DNA of 64,000 nucleotides from Unio delphinus (GCA_029339505.1 JAQISU010000119.1:603001-667000), one strand, 5' to 3'; positions 12,515 to 23,510 are shown, numbered from the stretch's first letter. Translations and numbers: made by a program. The notes: generated by a model from the sequence alone, not told the origin.

Positions 12515-13400
12515 TTAAATTAATCTTTTACTGACATATTTTATATGTTCAATCCACAATAGGTTATAATTTACCAAAACACGACAGACCATTTGCAAAT
12601 TTGCATCATTCCATGTTTGATATAGTTCATCACTATCAAGATTAGTTTCTTTCTTTTTTTTTGTTGCCAATAAGTATAATTTAGTTTTATCATTATAATT
12701 TAGTTTTATCATTATAATTTAGTTTTATCATTATATACTACAATGGCATTGCATATATATGCACCAGTTGTCCAGTTCATTTAGAGCATGCCGTAACAAA
12801 ATTTCCCATTATGTTTTGGATGTCTGATAATTTTGTGTCATAAGCATAGAGATCTGTAGATGGTATTGAGTCCCTTAGTAAAAGTGGTAGATCATGAATA
12901 AATTGTATAAATAGTAATGGACCTAGAATTGAGCCTTGTGGGACTCCATATCTTATTATTTAATTGTCCCAGGTTCAGACAGAACATCACTTAAATAAAC
13001 ATGTTGCATTTTTTCATTTGGTTGTGAAGTAAACCATCTGACTGTGCTTTCATCACATTGGTGGATTTTCAGTTTCTTCAAAAGGAATTCATGATCCACC
13101 ATGTCAAACGCTTTCCTGAAATCAACAAATACAGATCCTATTATTCTACCTTGGTGAAGTGCTTGAAGCCATGCATCAGTTATTGAGATAAAGGCAGTCT
13201 CATGAATGTTTCTGTAAAATGCCTGATTGGTTATGGGGTAACAATAATTGTTTGGATAAATATGACAAACATGTCATGGACATGTTTTTCAATCAATTTT
13301 GACAAGTTTGTTGAGTAATTATTATGCATCATCCTTAGAATCCGATTTGTGAATCCGCATTGTTTTTGCAGTTTTCTGTAATTATGGAGAGGTGAAGTTG
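12515..13400 (-). mobile_element. Non-LTR retrotransposon fragment: reverse transcriptase domain
   Basis: Minus-strand reading from 13400 down gives RT blocks in order: LSKLIEKHVH, HETAFISITDAWLQAL, VFVDFRKAFDMVDHEFL (block A), GVPQGSILGPLLF (block B) and LYAYDTKLSD, where the catalytic YADD is changed to YAYD. A frameshift and two stops separate blocks A and B near 12955-12965. The frame continues through NDKTKLYLLATKKK to about 12515. It is a dead fragment of a CR1/L2-type element. A triplicated TTTAGTTTTATCATTATAA phrase lies at about 12675-12735. Confidence 0.85.
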
Positions 13401-14311
13401 CATTACTTTAATTGATTATGAATATTATGCTATCTGAAATGGCTGAGACACATATTTTTTTGAGCTTTGGACCAACCTAATCAGGTCCTGTATCTTTTTT
13501 TATATTGATTTTAATAAGCAGTCATTCCAGAAAAAACGGCCTTCTTTTTTCATTCAAATTCGTCTAAATGTCGCTTGCTGATTGCGCAATTACAATACTT
13601 TAATACAATGTTTTTATGTTTTCATTGTTTTAAATATAATCCTAAGAAGAGAAAAAATAAAGAACCTATCATTTCTTTATAGACATTTTTTCTTACTGGT
13701 GCCGGAAATGTACCGGAAAATGCAATTGTTCTGTGTCGCATTGCAAATAACAGAAAAAACGCTCGCGGAATAAGCAGAGTTTTAATATGAAGATTTTTGC
13801 GATAAATGTTACAGATAACTATATAGATTCAAACAGCATTAGCATAGAAAAGATCAACAAGAATATATCTTTGTGTTAGATTTTAAACTGTTGTCGCCAA
13901 ACTGTATACAACATCCGTAACAAGAATCTAGACCACCACGAAAAGCCTTTATTAACGAAAATCTGAAGGTAATACTCTCGTTTATAAGTTGAAATTGGTA
14001 AAAGAATATGAACTTATCTTAAATTAATAATGATAGAGGTCGATTTCAAAACTACAGGTCAAAACATTAATATATTTTGAATGTCACATTTAAGGCTCTG
14101 ACCTCCATAACACATTTTTTTTTTAAAATAGAAAAATGCAAGAATGAATGGAGATCATTCATTTTAATTGGGGACTCTATAGAATAAAACTACTTATTTA
14201 TTCTGTACAAATCCTGATTCATCTTATTTTTTTTTTCAAAACATAATTAGTTTTTCTGACATCCGTAACCTCTGACATCCATAACATCCAAAACATGTTC
14301 TGTCAGACTAT
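13401..14311. other. Flank of the transposase-like gene, no other gene seen
   Basis: AT-rich. It contains CATCCGTAAC-type motifs (13911-13921 and 14260-14269) that also occur downstream of the transposase-like gene. The element's outer boundary is not resolved. Confidence 0.4.
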
Positions 14312-15952
14312 ATGAAGAATCTGTTCCAGAAGTTTAGATTTGAAAATCCGGAACTGAAAATTTTGAAATCGCTTTTCCATTCAATGAGACCAACACACAT
14401 TGTGCTAGTCAATTTTGCTTCCCGTCAAACATGCTTATGTTCTAGACATCAGAATCTGGCTCTTAAATTGAAAGTCTTGATAAGTCTTCTAGTCAGATGC
14501 TCAAAGAAACCGGATGAAACGGTTAAGAAAAAAGGAACTAATCAAACAAATTACAGAATTACAAGAGGCAGAGATTGCTTTCAAACAATGGAAGAAAGTC
14601 CAAGAGGGTGAGAAATATAGATACAAAGAAGTTCAGGAAGTCAGAGAGAAAGCCGTTTTTCTAAATGAATTTCAGAATGAACTAAATGAATTTGAGGAAC
14701 ACGTTTATAGGGTCAAGCACCAATATGAGGAGTTGAGAAAATTGAGAGAAAATCTTCCGGTTGGAGATCTCGTGGTATGGATGGACTACGCGGAGAATTA
14801 TGTTTGTTCATCGTTTGAAGAAGTACAGTCCGTGTATTGGAACACCAGCATGGTAACGCTACATACAATGGTGGTTTACTATCGGCAAGAGGGTGACGAA
14901 CAAGTAGGAAATGGTAACAAGGATAAATCTGTACATTGTTATGTTGCAGTGTCAGATGTTCTTAATCACAATGCCGTGTCCGTTTACGCCATACTAAAAA
15001 AACTTATTCCACAACTGAAAACTCTTGTGCCAAACCTGAAGAGAATTCACTATCTGACAGATTCGCCCACTAGTCAGTACAGAAACAAAACTATCTTTAG
15101 ATTAGTATCAACACATGAAGAAGAGTTTGGAGTTCAGGCAAGATGGAACTATTTGGAATCAGGACACGGGAAGGGCCCATGCGATGGCCTAGGAGCAAGT
15201 GTGCAAAGGCCTGCCGACAATGCAATCAAACATGGGAAGGCCAATATACAAAACGGATCTGACTTTTCTGAGTATGCTCAAAAAACCATGGAAGAAGGTA
15301 GCAAAGTCAAATACATCAATTACACTCAAAACGACTACGATGAAGCTAAATCGAATTTAGATTCTAAGCCGACTATACAAGCCGTCCAAGGAACCTTTAA
15401 AGTTCATTACGTTGTCCCTGTCAAAGAAAACCAAGTTTACACAAGGAATGTATCGTGCTATTGTCAGCAATGTATGGATGACGTAAGTCAAACTGGTTGT
15501 GAAGGAGACACAAGTCATTGACGGTGAAAGGAAAAAAGAAGAACAAAGATCAAAGTGAAAGAAATCATCAGAATAACCTATAGGAAGATGTGCAGGATGA
15601 ATTGGAACGCCAACGTGACACTGTTGATGATCAAACCACATCAGAGGTAATCAACCTAAATGTTAAGGAAAAATATTGGATAGCCGCACTGTATTTTGGA
15701 AACTGGTACATATGCCAAGTGATTGAAATTGACTCTGAAGATAATGAATATTTCGTTGATTTTCTAGAAAAAACAGGCAAGATCCCTAACAGATTCAGGC
15801 GACCACAACAAGAAGATAGAATTTGGATTGAACCCGAGAAAGTTTTGTACATATTATCCGAACCACCAGCAAAAATAGGATTTCGTGAGCGGTCCATGAA
15901 AATATCAAATTCAGATTTGGAAAACATTGAGAAAATCTTTTCAAAGAAGTAG
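14312..15952 (+). pseudogene. Broken transposase-like gene (SDG..QY / HGKG..DG family) with C-terminal Tudor/SH3-like domain
   Basis: Three frames make one gene. The first (14312-14513) holds LRP-type sequence ending in CLCSRHQNLALKLK, a C-x-C-x3-H pattern. The second (14514-15521) has a coiled coil (about residues 1-80), VVWMDYAENY, IHYLTDSPTSQYRNK, FGVQARWNYLESGHGKGPCD and DGLGASVQR. The third (15590-15952) has a barrel-type domain (YWIAALYFGNWYICQV, then RPQQEDRIWIEP). D, D and H/D residues in these blocks fit an RNase H-like catalytic fold, but I cannot prove the reaction. Similar proteins occur, as I recall, in many copies in cnidarian, insect and mollusc genomes and are usually left unnamed. 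Breaks: a frameshift near 14514, one near 15500, and an in-frame TAG at 15581-15583. No introns are seen. It is most likely a dead DNA-transposon gene. Confidence 0.65.
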
Positions 15953-17130
15953 AAGTAACAATTACTAAGTACAGTTATAATGTACATAAGTGTTTAACTT
16001 AAACATTCCGATTGATCAGAGACAAAAGGCGACTGAATTCGGTTACTGCATTTACAGAAAAAAAACTGTACATTTATCTAAAGACTTTTTCTGATCTCCG
16101 TAACAAAATAAATATCTTATTAGCAAATTAATATTTTTTTTATTTTTTTTTTTTTTTAGTATTTATGGATGTAAAAAGATAGTACACATATTTCTTCAAC
16201 TGATAAAAACCTAATTTGGTGCAAAAATTAGCAATTTGAAGTTGACAGATCTAGACTAAAAATGTGATTTTTTTTTCTTTTTATGTGGTTTTAGGAAATA
16301 TTATTTTTACAGATGTACATATTATTCTAAAAGGTTAAAAATGCAAATTACAAAACTTTTAACTCATTATGTTGAAATTTTGACAAGTTAAAACATTGTT
16401 AAAGATTCTATATTAGCAATAAATTTCTATCTTCCGTAACAAAATGTGAGCACATATAAAATGTTGTAAAATTCTAATTCGTGGTTCTCTTAGTTTTTTT
16501 TTCTCTGCATAAGCTTCACTAGACATAGTAAAAGCTTTATTTTGATTGAAAACGGCTGATTAATTATGATTGCTGTTTCGTTGTGTTGTATGATGTTCGT
16601 TCATTAAAATTTTTTTGTTTTATTCCTAATTATTCAATATTTATGCCTGTTGTCGCGGCAAACAACTAATTAATATATTGTAATCTAATATCTCATCAAT
16701 CATTGATACTTCCCATAGTTCTTATACTGCAAATTAATTGAATTTCCAAAGTCAGAAAATTTTTAGACATTAGTAAAAGGCATACTCTAACTTCCGTAAT
16801 GTAAAAAATGGGTACCCAAGTTTAACATAGTATAATTTCAAAACTATTACAATTGTGTGTGTGAAAATCTGAAACTGTAGATAGTCTACATGCAAACAGT
16901 ACTAACAGTTTAAAGAAATTAGATACTTATTTTTTTCCATGTTTTTATTTCTAATAGTGCCCATTTTTCTGGATTGACTGTAACATCTTTTAACAAAGTT
17001 TTTTTTTTATAATGGTGGGATAGAGAAACATACCTCCCCAGGGATTTTGCTCATGCAGAACATTTTCAGATCATCAAAGTTTCTGGTTTCTTTAATTTTG
17101 TGGTATGATTGATGAAAAAGTCATTTGTAT
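15953..17130. other. AT-rich flank with repeated TCCGTAAC motifs
   Basis: No gene seen. Motifs CTCCGTAAC (16096-16104), CTTCCGTAAC (16431-16440) and CTTCCGTAAT (16791-16800) recur and match those upstream of the transposase-like gene. Long T runs are at about 16133-16159. Confidence 0.5.
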
Positions 17131-17944
17131 GGTCAGCATAGCTGCCAACTGTCCTGTTTTTTCCGTATTTGTCCCGTATTTTGGACTCGTTTTTTGTGTG
17201 CAAAAAATGGTTTTTTTTTTAATTAAAAAAATAATAAAATTTCTTTGGGATTGTCAGTTTAGAACGCTCTCTCGGTTCTATTTTGACAGAATATATCACA
17301 TGTATATATGAATACAGTTCTACAATACGATTGGTTCATTCGAAATCGAGTCTCTCGGGCCTGTCGTTATCCGCCATATTGGATTTCGCAATAGTTACCA
17401 CTGTTGCTGTATCTAGTATTCGTAATATTCAGCTTCTGATCATGATAAATTGGAAGGCAGAATATTCAGAATTTTCTCCAGGAGAAATAGGAGACAACTG
17501 GAAGGATATTTATGACGTTTTGTAAATTGTGTTATGTGATTTCGCTATTGGGCACTGAGGCGCCCATGAAATGCAAGAGCATGAAAAAGCTAATAAACAT
17601 CAGCTTCCTGTTTCATCACACACAACTCAGCCTGAACTTACGACGTAGATAAATGACAGAGAGAACCTTAACGTACATCGATCAAAATTTGATTTTTAAA
17701 TTTCTTTTAGAAATAAACCTTCCTTTTTCAGTTACTAGCATTGTTGGCGATTTATTTTGCACACGTTTTTCAGACATTAAAATTGCAAAAGATAATTCTT
17801 ATGCTTGAATGTAAACATATCAATAAGAAAATCTCAGAACTGAGATCATCAATGAAAGTTGGTACATTGTACATTGGAATCAATGATTAAAAAAAGAAAC
17901 AAGGCATGGAAAGGGCTCCTCTAAATAGCTTGTGTTTGAGTGTG

Positions 17945-17950
17945 TTGTAC
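17945..17950. repeat. Polinton target site duplication, left (TTGTAC)
   Basis: TTGTAC precedes the left terminal repeat, and the same six bases occur at 32820-32825. If the terminal repeat is taken as AGCAGC...GCTGCT, the T at 32820 belongs to the repeat and the shared duplication is TGTAC (5 bp). Polintons normally duplicate 6 bp, so one base is ambiguous. Confidence 0.8.
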
Positions 17951-18190
17951 AGCAGCAGGGAGGGCGAATCGGACAACTTTTTTTGGTGAAATCATTTTTA
18001 ACTCTCAAAATGGCAAATAGAGCCTTCCTACGAAATCTCGTGTTTTAACCCCCAAAAAAATAAAGTCTCCTTTTGTCAAATGGAGCCTTAACGATTTTGT
18101 CAAATTAACGGACCAACGAGACAAAATTCTCGAAGGCGCTATGGGGGGAAATTGCATCGTAAATGATTTTCACGACGAAAGTCCTTAGGA
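17951..18190 (+). repeat. Polinton left terminal inverted repeat (240 bp)
   Basis: Pairs with 32581-32820. The outer end AGCAGCAGGGAGGGCGAATC and the inner end CACGACGAAAGTCCTTAGGA match the inverse of the right repeat. Scattered substitutions are present, such as GGTGAAATC against GGTTAAATC, and a few bases differ around the poly-A and GGACCAACG stretches. High identity after so many coding lesions suggests either moderate age or gene conversion between the ends. Confidence 0.95.
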
Positions 18191-18209
18191 CGTAAATCCT
18201 TTTAGGATT

Positions 18210-18875
18210 TCAACCCAATATTTTATCAAGTCCGATACGATATCGTGTCCTCGGGGCTGATAAATTTATCGTTACAAATCCATGTGGAATAGACTGAGCG
18301 TGACTAAAGAAATTTCTAAATCGATTATGATCCATATCACCGCAGCACCAAGTTTGCCAAATATTTTGTAGCGTATGAGTATCAACTCCGTTAAATACAC
18401 ACAGTAAATTGCAGTTATCTCTGATCACTTTTGGTATTTGAGTGTACCGTTGAGTGACATATATCACATCACTGTTTTTATGCCTGCCTCTGGAAAATAT
18501 CCTAGCAGGATTTTTGTGATTGTCTAACATCACATCATCGTATACGACTAAATTGTTAATACTTCCATCGATGGAATCAATACTCGGTGCATCGTTGATA
18601 TCAGTAATAAATTCAATAAAATCATCATCGATTTGAAATTCTTTTGCTTTCTCGTTAAAATCCTTTAGCACTTCATAGCATCGCTTATCGTCTACACTCG
18701 GGGCTATTAAATACAACTTGTCCCATTTCATCCATCTCGTTATCAAATTAAGTAGCAGTTGTGTCTTGCCGCTTCCAGATGGTCCGATTATAATCATTCT
18801 AATTGAATTCGGCAACATTTCATGGTATTTAATAGGTTCCCGTCGTCGGGTAGCTGAATAATCAATTATATTCAT
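18210..18875 (-). CDS. A32-like DNA-packaging ATPase
   Basis: 221 aa, intact. It belongs to the FtsK/HerA-type ATPases that pump DNA into capsids of Polintons, virophages and large DNA viruses. Walker A is GPSGSGKT at residues 31-38, Walker B is NNLVVYDDV with Asp113-Asp114, and the sensor-like Gln142 lies in VIYVTQRY. The length fits the Polinton family. It is the leftmost gene; its stop lies just inside the left terminal repeat. Its ATG is divergent from the zinc-ribbon ATG with only 17 bp between, including TATATAAA, so both must share a tiny control region. Predicted to act at a portal or vertex of the virion. No lesion is seen. Confidence 0.92.
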   Translation of the reverse strand: MNIIDYSATRRREPIKYHEMLPNSIRMIIIGPSGSGKTQLLLNLITRWMKWDKLYLIAPSVDDKRCYEVLKDFNEKAKEFQIDDDFIEFITDINDAPSIDSIDGSINNLVVYDDVMLDNHKNPARIFSRGRHKNSDVIYVTQRYTQIPKVIRDNCNLLCVFNGVDTHTLQNIWQTWCCGDMDHNRFRNFFSHAQSIPHGFVTINLSAPRTRYRIGLDKILG

Positions 18876-18892
18876 GCTGTTCTATATAAATT
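18876..18892. promoter_or_regulatory. 17-bp divergent intergenic region with TATATAAA
   Basis: This is the whole space between the ATPase and zinc-ribbon start codons. It contains CTATATAAATT. A TATA-like sequence this close to both ATGs resembles the AT-rich motif before other genes of this element. Function is inferred only. Confidence 0.5.
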
Positions 18893-19078
18893 ATGGATCT
18901 ATATTGTGTGAAGTGTAAGGCGCGTACTGGCACAAATGACTTGACGACGATTACAACTAAAAATAACCGATCAGCACTTTCCGGTAGGTGTGCAACATGT
19001 GGTATAAAAAAATTTAGATTTGTTTCTATGAAATCTGATTTTAAAATAAACGAGGAGGTGATATCGCAGCCAAGCTAA
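18893..19078 (+). pseudogene. Zinc-ribbon protein (DUF5679-like), probably the head of a zinc ribbon-PLA2 protein
   Basis: 61 codons. Cys5-x2-Cys8 and Cys33-x2-Cys36 form a four-cysteine ribbon (YCVKCKA and CATCGIKKFRFV), the pattern of small zinc ribbons found in Polintons and large DNA viruses. The frame stops at 19076-19078, inside the overlapping frame that codes the PLA2-like domain. That second frame has no ATG, and related elements, as I recall them, carry both domains in one protein. I infer a frameshift between about 19030 and 19075. If it is really a separate protein, it is complete. Confidence 0.7.
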
Positions 19079-19410
19079 CTAAACTCCCTGGCACCCCATG
19101 GGCAAAATATCCAGGAGAAAAACACCTTCCAGGGTATGGTTATTGTGGACCTGGGACTAGACTCGATATTAGACTCGATGATCAAAACCATCCCAAACCC
19201 GGTGAAGAACCAATAAACGCCATTGATAAAGCGTGTCATGCTCATGGTGTTGCTTATAAAAGCAGTAATTTGCAACATAGACATATCGCAGATGTGAAAT
19301 TAATTCATGCGCTGAATTCTATCACTGATAAATCCTTCGAAGAAAAATTGGCTTCATGGTTGATAAAATCTGCCATGAAAGGTAAATTGATGTTAGGCGC
19401 CGGTAATTAA
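19045..19410 (+). pseudogene. Parvovirus-type phospholipase A2-like domain (active-site Asp replaced by Gly)
   Basis: An open frame without an ATG. It contains LPGYGYCGPGT, the calcium-loop pattern Y-x-G-x-G, then a helix IDKACHAHGVAYKSS that corresponds to the catalytic His-Asp helix of secreted and parvoviral PLA2s. The His is at 19243-19245, but the next residue, normally Asp, is Gly (GGT, 19246-19248). That Asp binds calcium, so this copy should be catalytically weak or dead. A C-terminal helical part (ASWLIKSAMKGK) ends in LMLGAGN. In viruses this domain helps breach endosomal membranes; a virion role here is inference. It follows the zinc-ribbon frame and ends 7 bp before the integrase ATG. 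Confidence 0.8.
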
Positions 19411-19417
19411 TAACAAC

Positions 19418-20368
19418 ATGGAATCAATTTACTATTCTCCAAAAGGATACTGGAAGGGTAAAGCAGCAATTGGTAAACTCGCTAGTGCAGCATTGGTGAA
19501 ATATACCACTGCGGCTAATTGGTTATCCAAACAAGCTTTATGGCAAATTTATCTACCGCTTCCTAAACAAATGAATTTCTCGCATTTTGATGTTACCGGA
19601 CCCAATGAAGTTCATCAAGCTGATTTATTGTTTTTACCACATGACGACGGTTACAAATACGCGTTAACTGTAGTTGATGTTGCTAGTCGATACAAACAAG
19701 CAGAACCACTAAAAACAAAATCATCACCTGAAGTTGCTTCTGCATTTGAAAAGATTTATCGACAAGGCCCACTACGCTGGCGAAATCTATTACAAGTCGA
19801 TCCTGGCAAGGAATTTCAAGGCGCTGTTTTATCAGCGATGAAACATCACAATGTCACCATCAGACGGGGGCATACTGCGTTACATCGCGATCAGGCAATT
19901 GTTGAACGATTTAATCGGACACTTGCTGAGCGGTCATTTGGATATCAATACGCAAAGGAATTCATCCAAGAAAAAAAATCCCGTGAATGGGTTAAAAGAT
20001 TACCAGCTGTGATTACCGCACTGAATAACGAGATTACTCGAACAATCAACATGAAACCTATCAACGCGATTAAAAAGAAGTCTATACTAAAACTCCCACA
20101 AGAGGATTCTAGCGTTTCCCAGCCAATTCTTGGTAGTAATGTCACTGTGAGGTATTTATACGAACCAGGAGAGCTTGAAGGGGGCAGAAAAAGGGCTACT
20201 GATCCTATTTGGAGTGTTACTGCACACAAGATATCTAGTATAACACGATCAACTGGTAGACCTCCAATCTATAAATTGGATTCAACTGCCCCTCAGCGGG
20301 GTTTTACACCCGAACAATTACAAGTGATACCCGAGGATACTCAATTACCACCGCATGGTCTTAACTAA
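19418..20368 (+). CDS. Retroviral-type DD35E integrase
   Basis: 316 aa, intact. The catalytic core has Asp69 (VHQADLLFL), Asp128 (LLQVDPGKEF) and Glu163 (AIVERFNRTL); the last two are 35 residues apart, the DD35E spacing of retroviral, Ty3-like and Polinton integrases. The N-terminal arm (YYSPKGYWKG ... WLSKQALWQ) is the Polinton-type region preceding the core; I do not see a full HHCC zinc finger. The C-terminal part (residues about 225-305) is basic and ends in a small barrel-like segment (PPIYKLDS ... RGFTPEQLQVI). It joins the terminal repeats to target DNA and makes the short duplication seen at the element ends. Its stop overlaps the stop of the convergent polymerase-helicase gene by 2-3 bases. 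Confidence 0.95.
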   Translation: MESIYYSPKGYWKGKAAIGKLASAALVKYTTAANWLSKQALWQIYLPLPKQMNFSHFDVTGPNEVHQADLLFLPHDDGYKYALTVVDVASRYKQAEPLKTKSSPEVASAFEKIYRQGPLRWRNLLQVDPGKEFQGAVLSAMKHHNVTIRRGHTALHRDQAIVERFNRTLAERSFGYQYAKEFIQEKKSREWVKRLPAVITALNNEITRTINMKPINAIKKKSILKLPQEDSSVSQPILGSNVTVRYLYEPGELEGGRKRATDPIWSVTAHKISSITRSTGRPPIYKLDSTAPQRGFTPEQLQVIPEDTQLPPHGLN

Positions 20369-23300
20369 TCTAAACCAACTCTTCGAAGTTGATTTATTCT
20401 TCGTACTCTGGATACTGCAAGATAGACTAAATTTGACCATTCGATGCGATTATCTACTATCCAAACAATTGTATCGGATATTGTCAACCCCTGCAAAGAA
20501 TGTATCGTCGCTGCGTATCCTAGCATCCACGGGGATTTATTAGCACGCAATGCATCTTCAACGACGCTGATATCAACCAGCACAATATCATTTAATACGA
20601 GAATTTGCTTTTCGGTCAGGCCAGGAATATCAACTTCAATATTCTGTTTTCGTGTATCCGAAGGCCTATAACACAATGGCACTGGAAGCGTTGACTATTT
20701 TTCTACTTGCAATTATCAAATCGTTTGGTCTCCACGATTCCCAGAAATCTTTTAATGGTGTTTCTGAAATTATTTCACGCGCTATCTCACATTGTATTCT
20801 ATCAGGTTGTAATCTGATTAGTTTCTTAAATTCTCGTAATTGTTCATCAAGTGCTCTATGATCGGTGTTAATTTCTTCATAATAGTCTACAAAATTTTTC
20901 AGCCAATCATGTGGGGATAAACCAACAAATGGTGGTGGTTGGCCATGATCACCGCACATGACGATTTTTGTATTTTTCAATAACAACCACTCGAGAAATA
21001 TTTGTAATACATCTAATGACACTGTGTCTATTTCATCCCAAATTATGATTTCAGGAATAAATTTCTCGCCCATACGCTCAGGAGTCCACTTATCTCCTTT
21101 CCATCGAAAGAAACTGTGATAAGTACAGGCATTTACCCCTCGCTGTATCATCTCTCTTGCAAGTCTGTGAGTTGGTGTTAACACAATCATGTTTGGATTG
21201 GAAACGCTAGCTTTTCTACGGAATAATTCAATTGCACGAGTTGTCTTTCCTGACCCACCACAGCCGTTTAAATAAACTGTTTTATATCTACAGATTGGAT
21301 CAGAACACGGTGGTGCATTAGAAAATTCTGATATCTGATTATTTTTCAAGTAATTATTTTCAATTGTAACATCTGCTGATTCGGAATAATCACACGGTAT
21401 TTCTTGCTTAATTCTCCATGATCCCCAGCTCTCGTCGGAATTAATAAATTCAGCCACTGCTTCGCTGTGTTTCACGTTTATATAAAATGAATCAGTGGCT
21501 ACTCTAACTGCTGTGTTAGGAAATTTATTTATCATCGAAAATAAATTGATAGAAGCATAAGCTAGCATAGAAGCTCTCAAATGTGTGTATTGTGGATTGT
21601 ATCCATCGCTATAAGTAACAATTGTACCAAATTTGGTTCCATCGGACAGAAATGCGTCTTTACGATCGACATATATACCCTTAGAAGTAATATCCGCGAT
21701 TATAAAATCGTATTCAGCATCATCTATAATCAATCGTGAAGAATATCTTGTATTGTTGTATTTTCCACCCTGAGTAAATTTACCAATTATTCTTCGTCCA
21801 AAATCCTTTGCTTCGTTGTTTCTGATTTCAAATAACTGTTTGGACCAATTTACAATTTCTTCTTCGTTGAAATTTGGAAACAGTTTTCGCTGATCGCTAA
21901 TTATTTTTTCTAGATCAGGTTGTGGTAACCAGACTGATTTCTGTGCTCGATAGGATATAATCGCTTTACTGACAATTAACGATTGTAACTTCCCACAATC
22001 AATCATATATCTCAATAGCACTATTGGCAGCCAGTGTTTTTCAGACATGTGTCTACCAATCCAAACATAACAGCACAGATGAAGTCCTGTAGGCAATTCA
22101 AATGATACTACACGAGCGAATCCGGTTAAATCAAAATCAGGCAGTGGTCCATTAATTGCAACACGGGCCATTTCGTGTGTGGGGTGTCCAAATCGTTTAA
22201 AATATCTAGCACACTCTCCATACCCGAGAAAACTCCCTGGATAACACGCGACTATATCAACTGTTATAATAGATTCAGGGTCATATTTTGTATTCCATAA
22301 TCCACCGTGGTTGTATTCTATACAGCTTGATTTGACATCTGATAGAAATTCACCTTGCGTTGGTTTCCAATTATTTTTCTTTCTTGCAAAATGAGCTGCA
22401 ACCGATGGAATTGTAAAACAAATTGTTAATAATTGTTCGTCATCGAAAATTTCAGAGAAACCACTAGCTAGTGTTTTCATTGCTTGTTGGAGGGTTTCAG
22501 TGCGGTATAATTCTCCATTGGGTCTTACAAATTGATCGAATCTACATTCTTCGTCTTCAAAACTGTGAAGTAACCACACTGATACAGGATCGTTTTTACT
22601 TAACTGGTGAATAAAATCAAATAGTTTCTCTTCAGAGAATTCTCCTGAAAATTCTTCGGGTATATATTTTATTGTCCGTTCCCGTGGGAATATTGTTACC
22701 GCAGATGTCCATGCGTGTTCGTTATGGTCAATAATTTTGATTGGGGCTCCTTTTGATTTATATTTCGATTCGTATAATACTTCACCGGTTATTGTCATTA
22801 CGGTTATTGGAAATCTCAATGATTTTTCTAATTTGGTTATATCCTGAATTGATGCTCCGTTTTTTCTGTTAACTCCCAGTCATTTATTTTTTGCGTCTTA
22901 GATCCGTCAATTTATTCCCCCGGGATGCATTTGTGAAGTGTTCTATTATTCGTTCTGCTACACAATTTATTTTTGACGAAGTCGATGATGAATATTTCAT
23001 TGGTGCTAGTTTTGCAATATCAGGTTTGTCATTTAACAGATATATCCCGTAAACAACTGCTGTTACAGGATAAGATCTTTCGTAATACGGTTTGTCAATT
23101 TCAGTCAAAATTCCTGGTTTGGAATCTTGACTCACAGTGACAGTTTTTTTGTCTTTGAGAATGGGTTCAAATTTATCACGAATAATCCAATCTCCAGTGT
23201 CGTCACGGATAAGGAATTTTATTCTAAAAAAATGCCTTTTTCGAAGATGTGAAATTATCGCTGTTGCTTTTTCATCATTCATGGTAGCATCAACTTCACC

Positions 23301-23486
23301 ATTGATTCGAAATGTTGAAAAACAATGAGATGCTCCATCATGCTTGAATTCATTAAAACAGTCTCTTATTTTACTTTTCATAATTCTGTCACTGATTTTA
23401 CTTTTTGGTGTATCAGAAACTCTATCAAGATTGAATTTAACATTTTTCCAGGGCGTAATTTTTGATAATCTCTCAAACTCCTTCAT
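20365..23486 (-). pseudogene. Family-B DNA polymerase fused to a superfamily-1 helicase, broken by three frameshifts
   Basis: Read together, minus-strand frames 23486-22884, a short middle frame, 22819-20666 (opening near 22873) and 20682-20365 make one gene of about 1040 codons. The first 200 residues are of unknown fold; I see no Exo I-III motifs. The polymerase part has motif A ITVDIVACYPGSF, motif B RRIIGKFTQGGK, YTHLRASMLAYASINLFSM and motif C VRVATDSFYI (the usual DTDS has Ala for the first Asp). The helicase part has Walker A GCGGSGKTT, motif II IIWDEID, motif III GDHGQPPP and, after the last break, GYAATIHSLQGLTI and LAVSRVRR (motifs V-VI), as in Pif1/RecD-like enzymes. Breaks: T6 run 22887-22892, T6 run 22860-22865, and near 20670-20690. 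Presumed role: element replication. As I recall, related unnamed proteins occur in mycorrhizal fungal genomes. Confidence 0.85.
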
Positions 23487-23510
23487 ACTATAATTAAAAC
23501 AAGCATTTAA

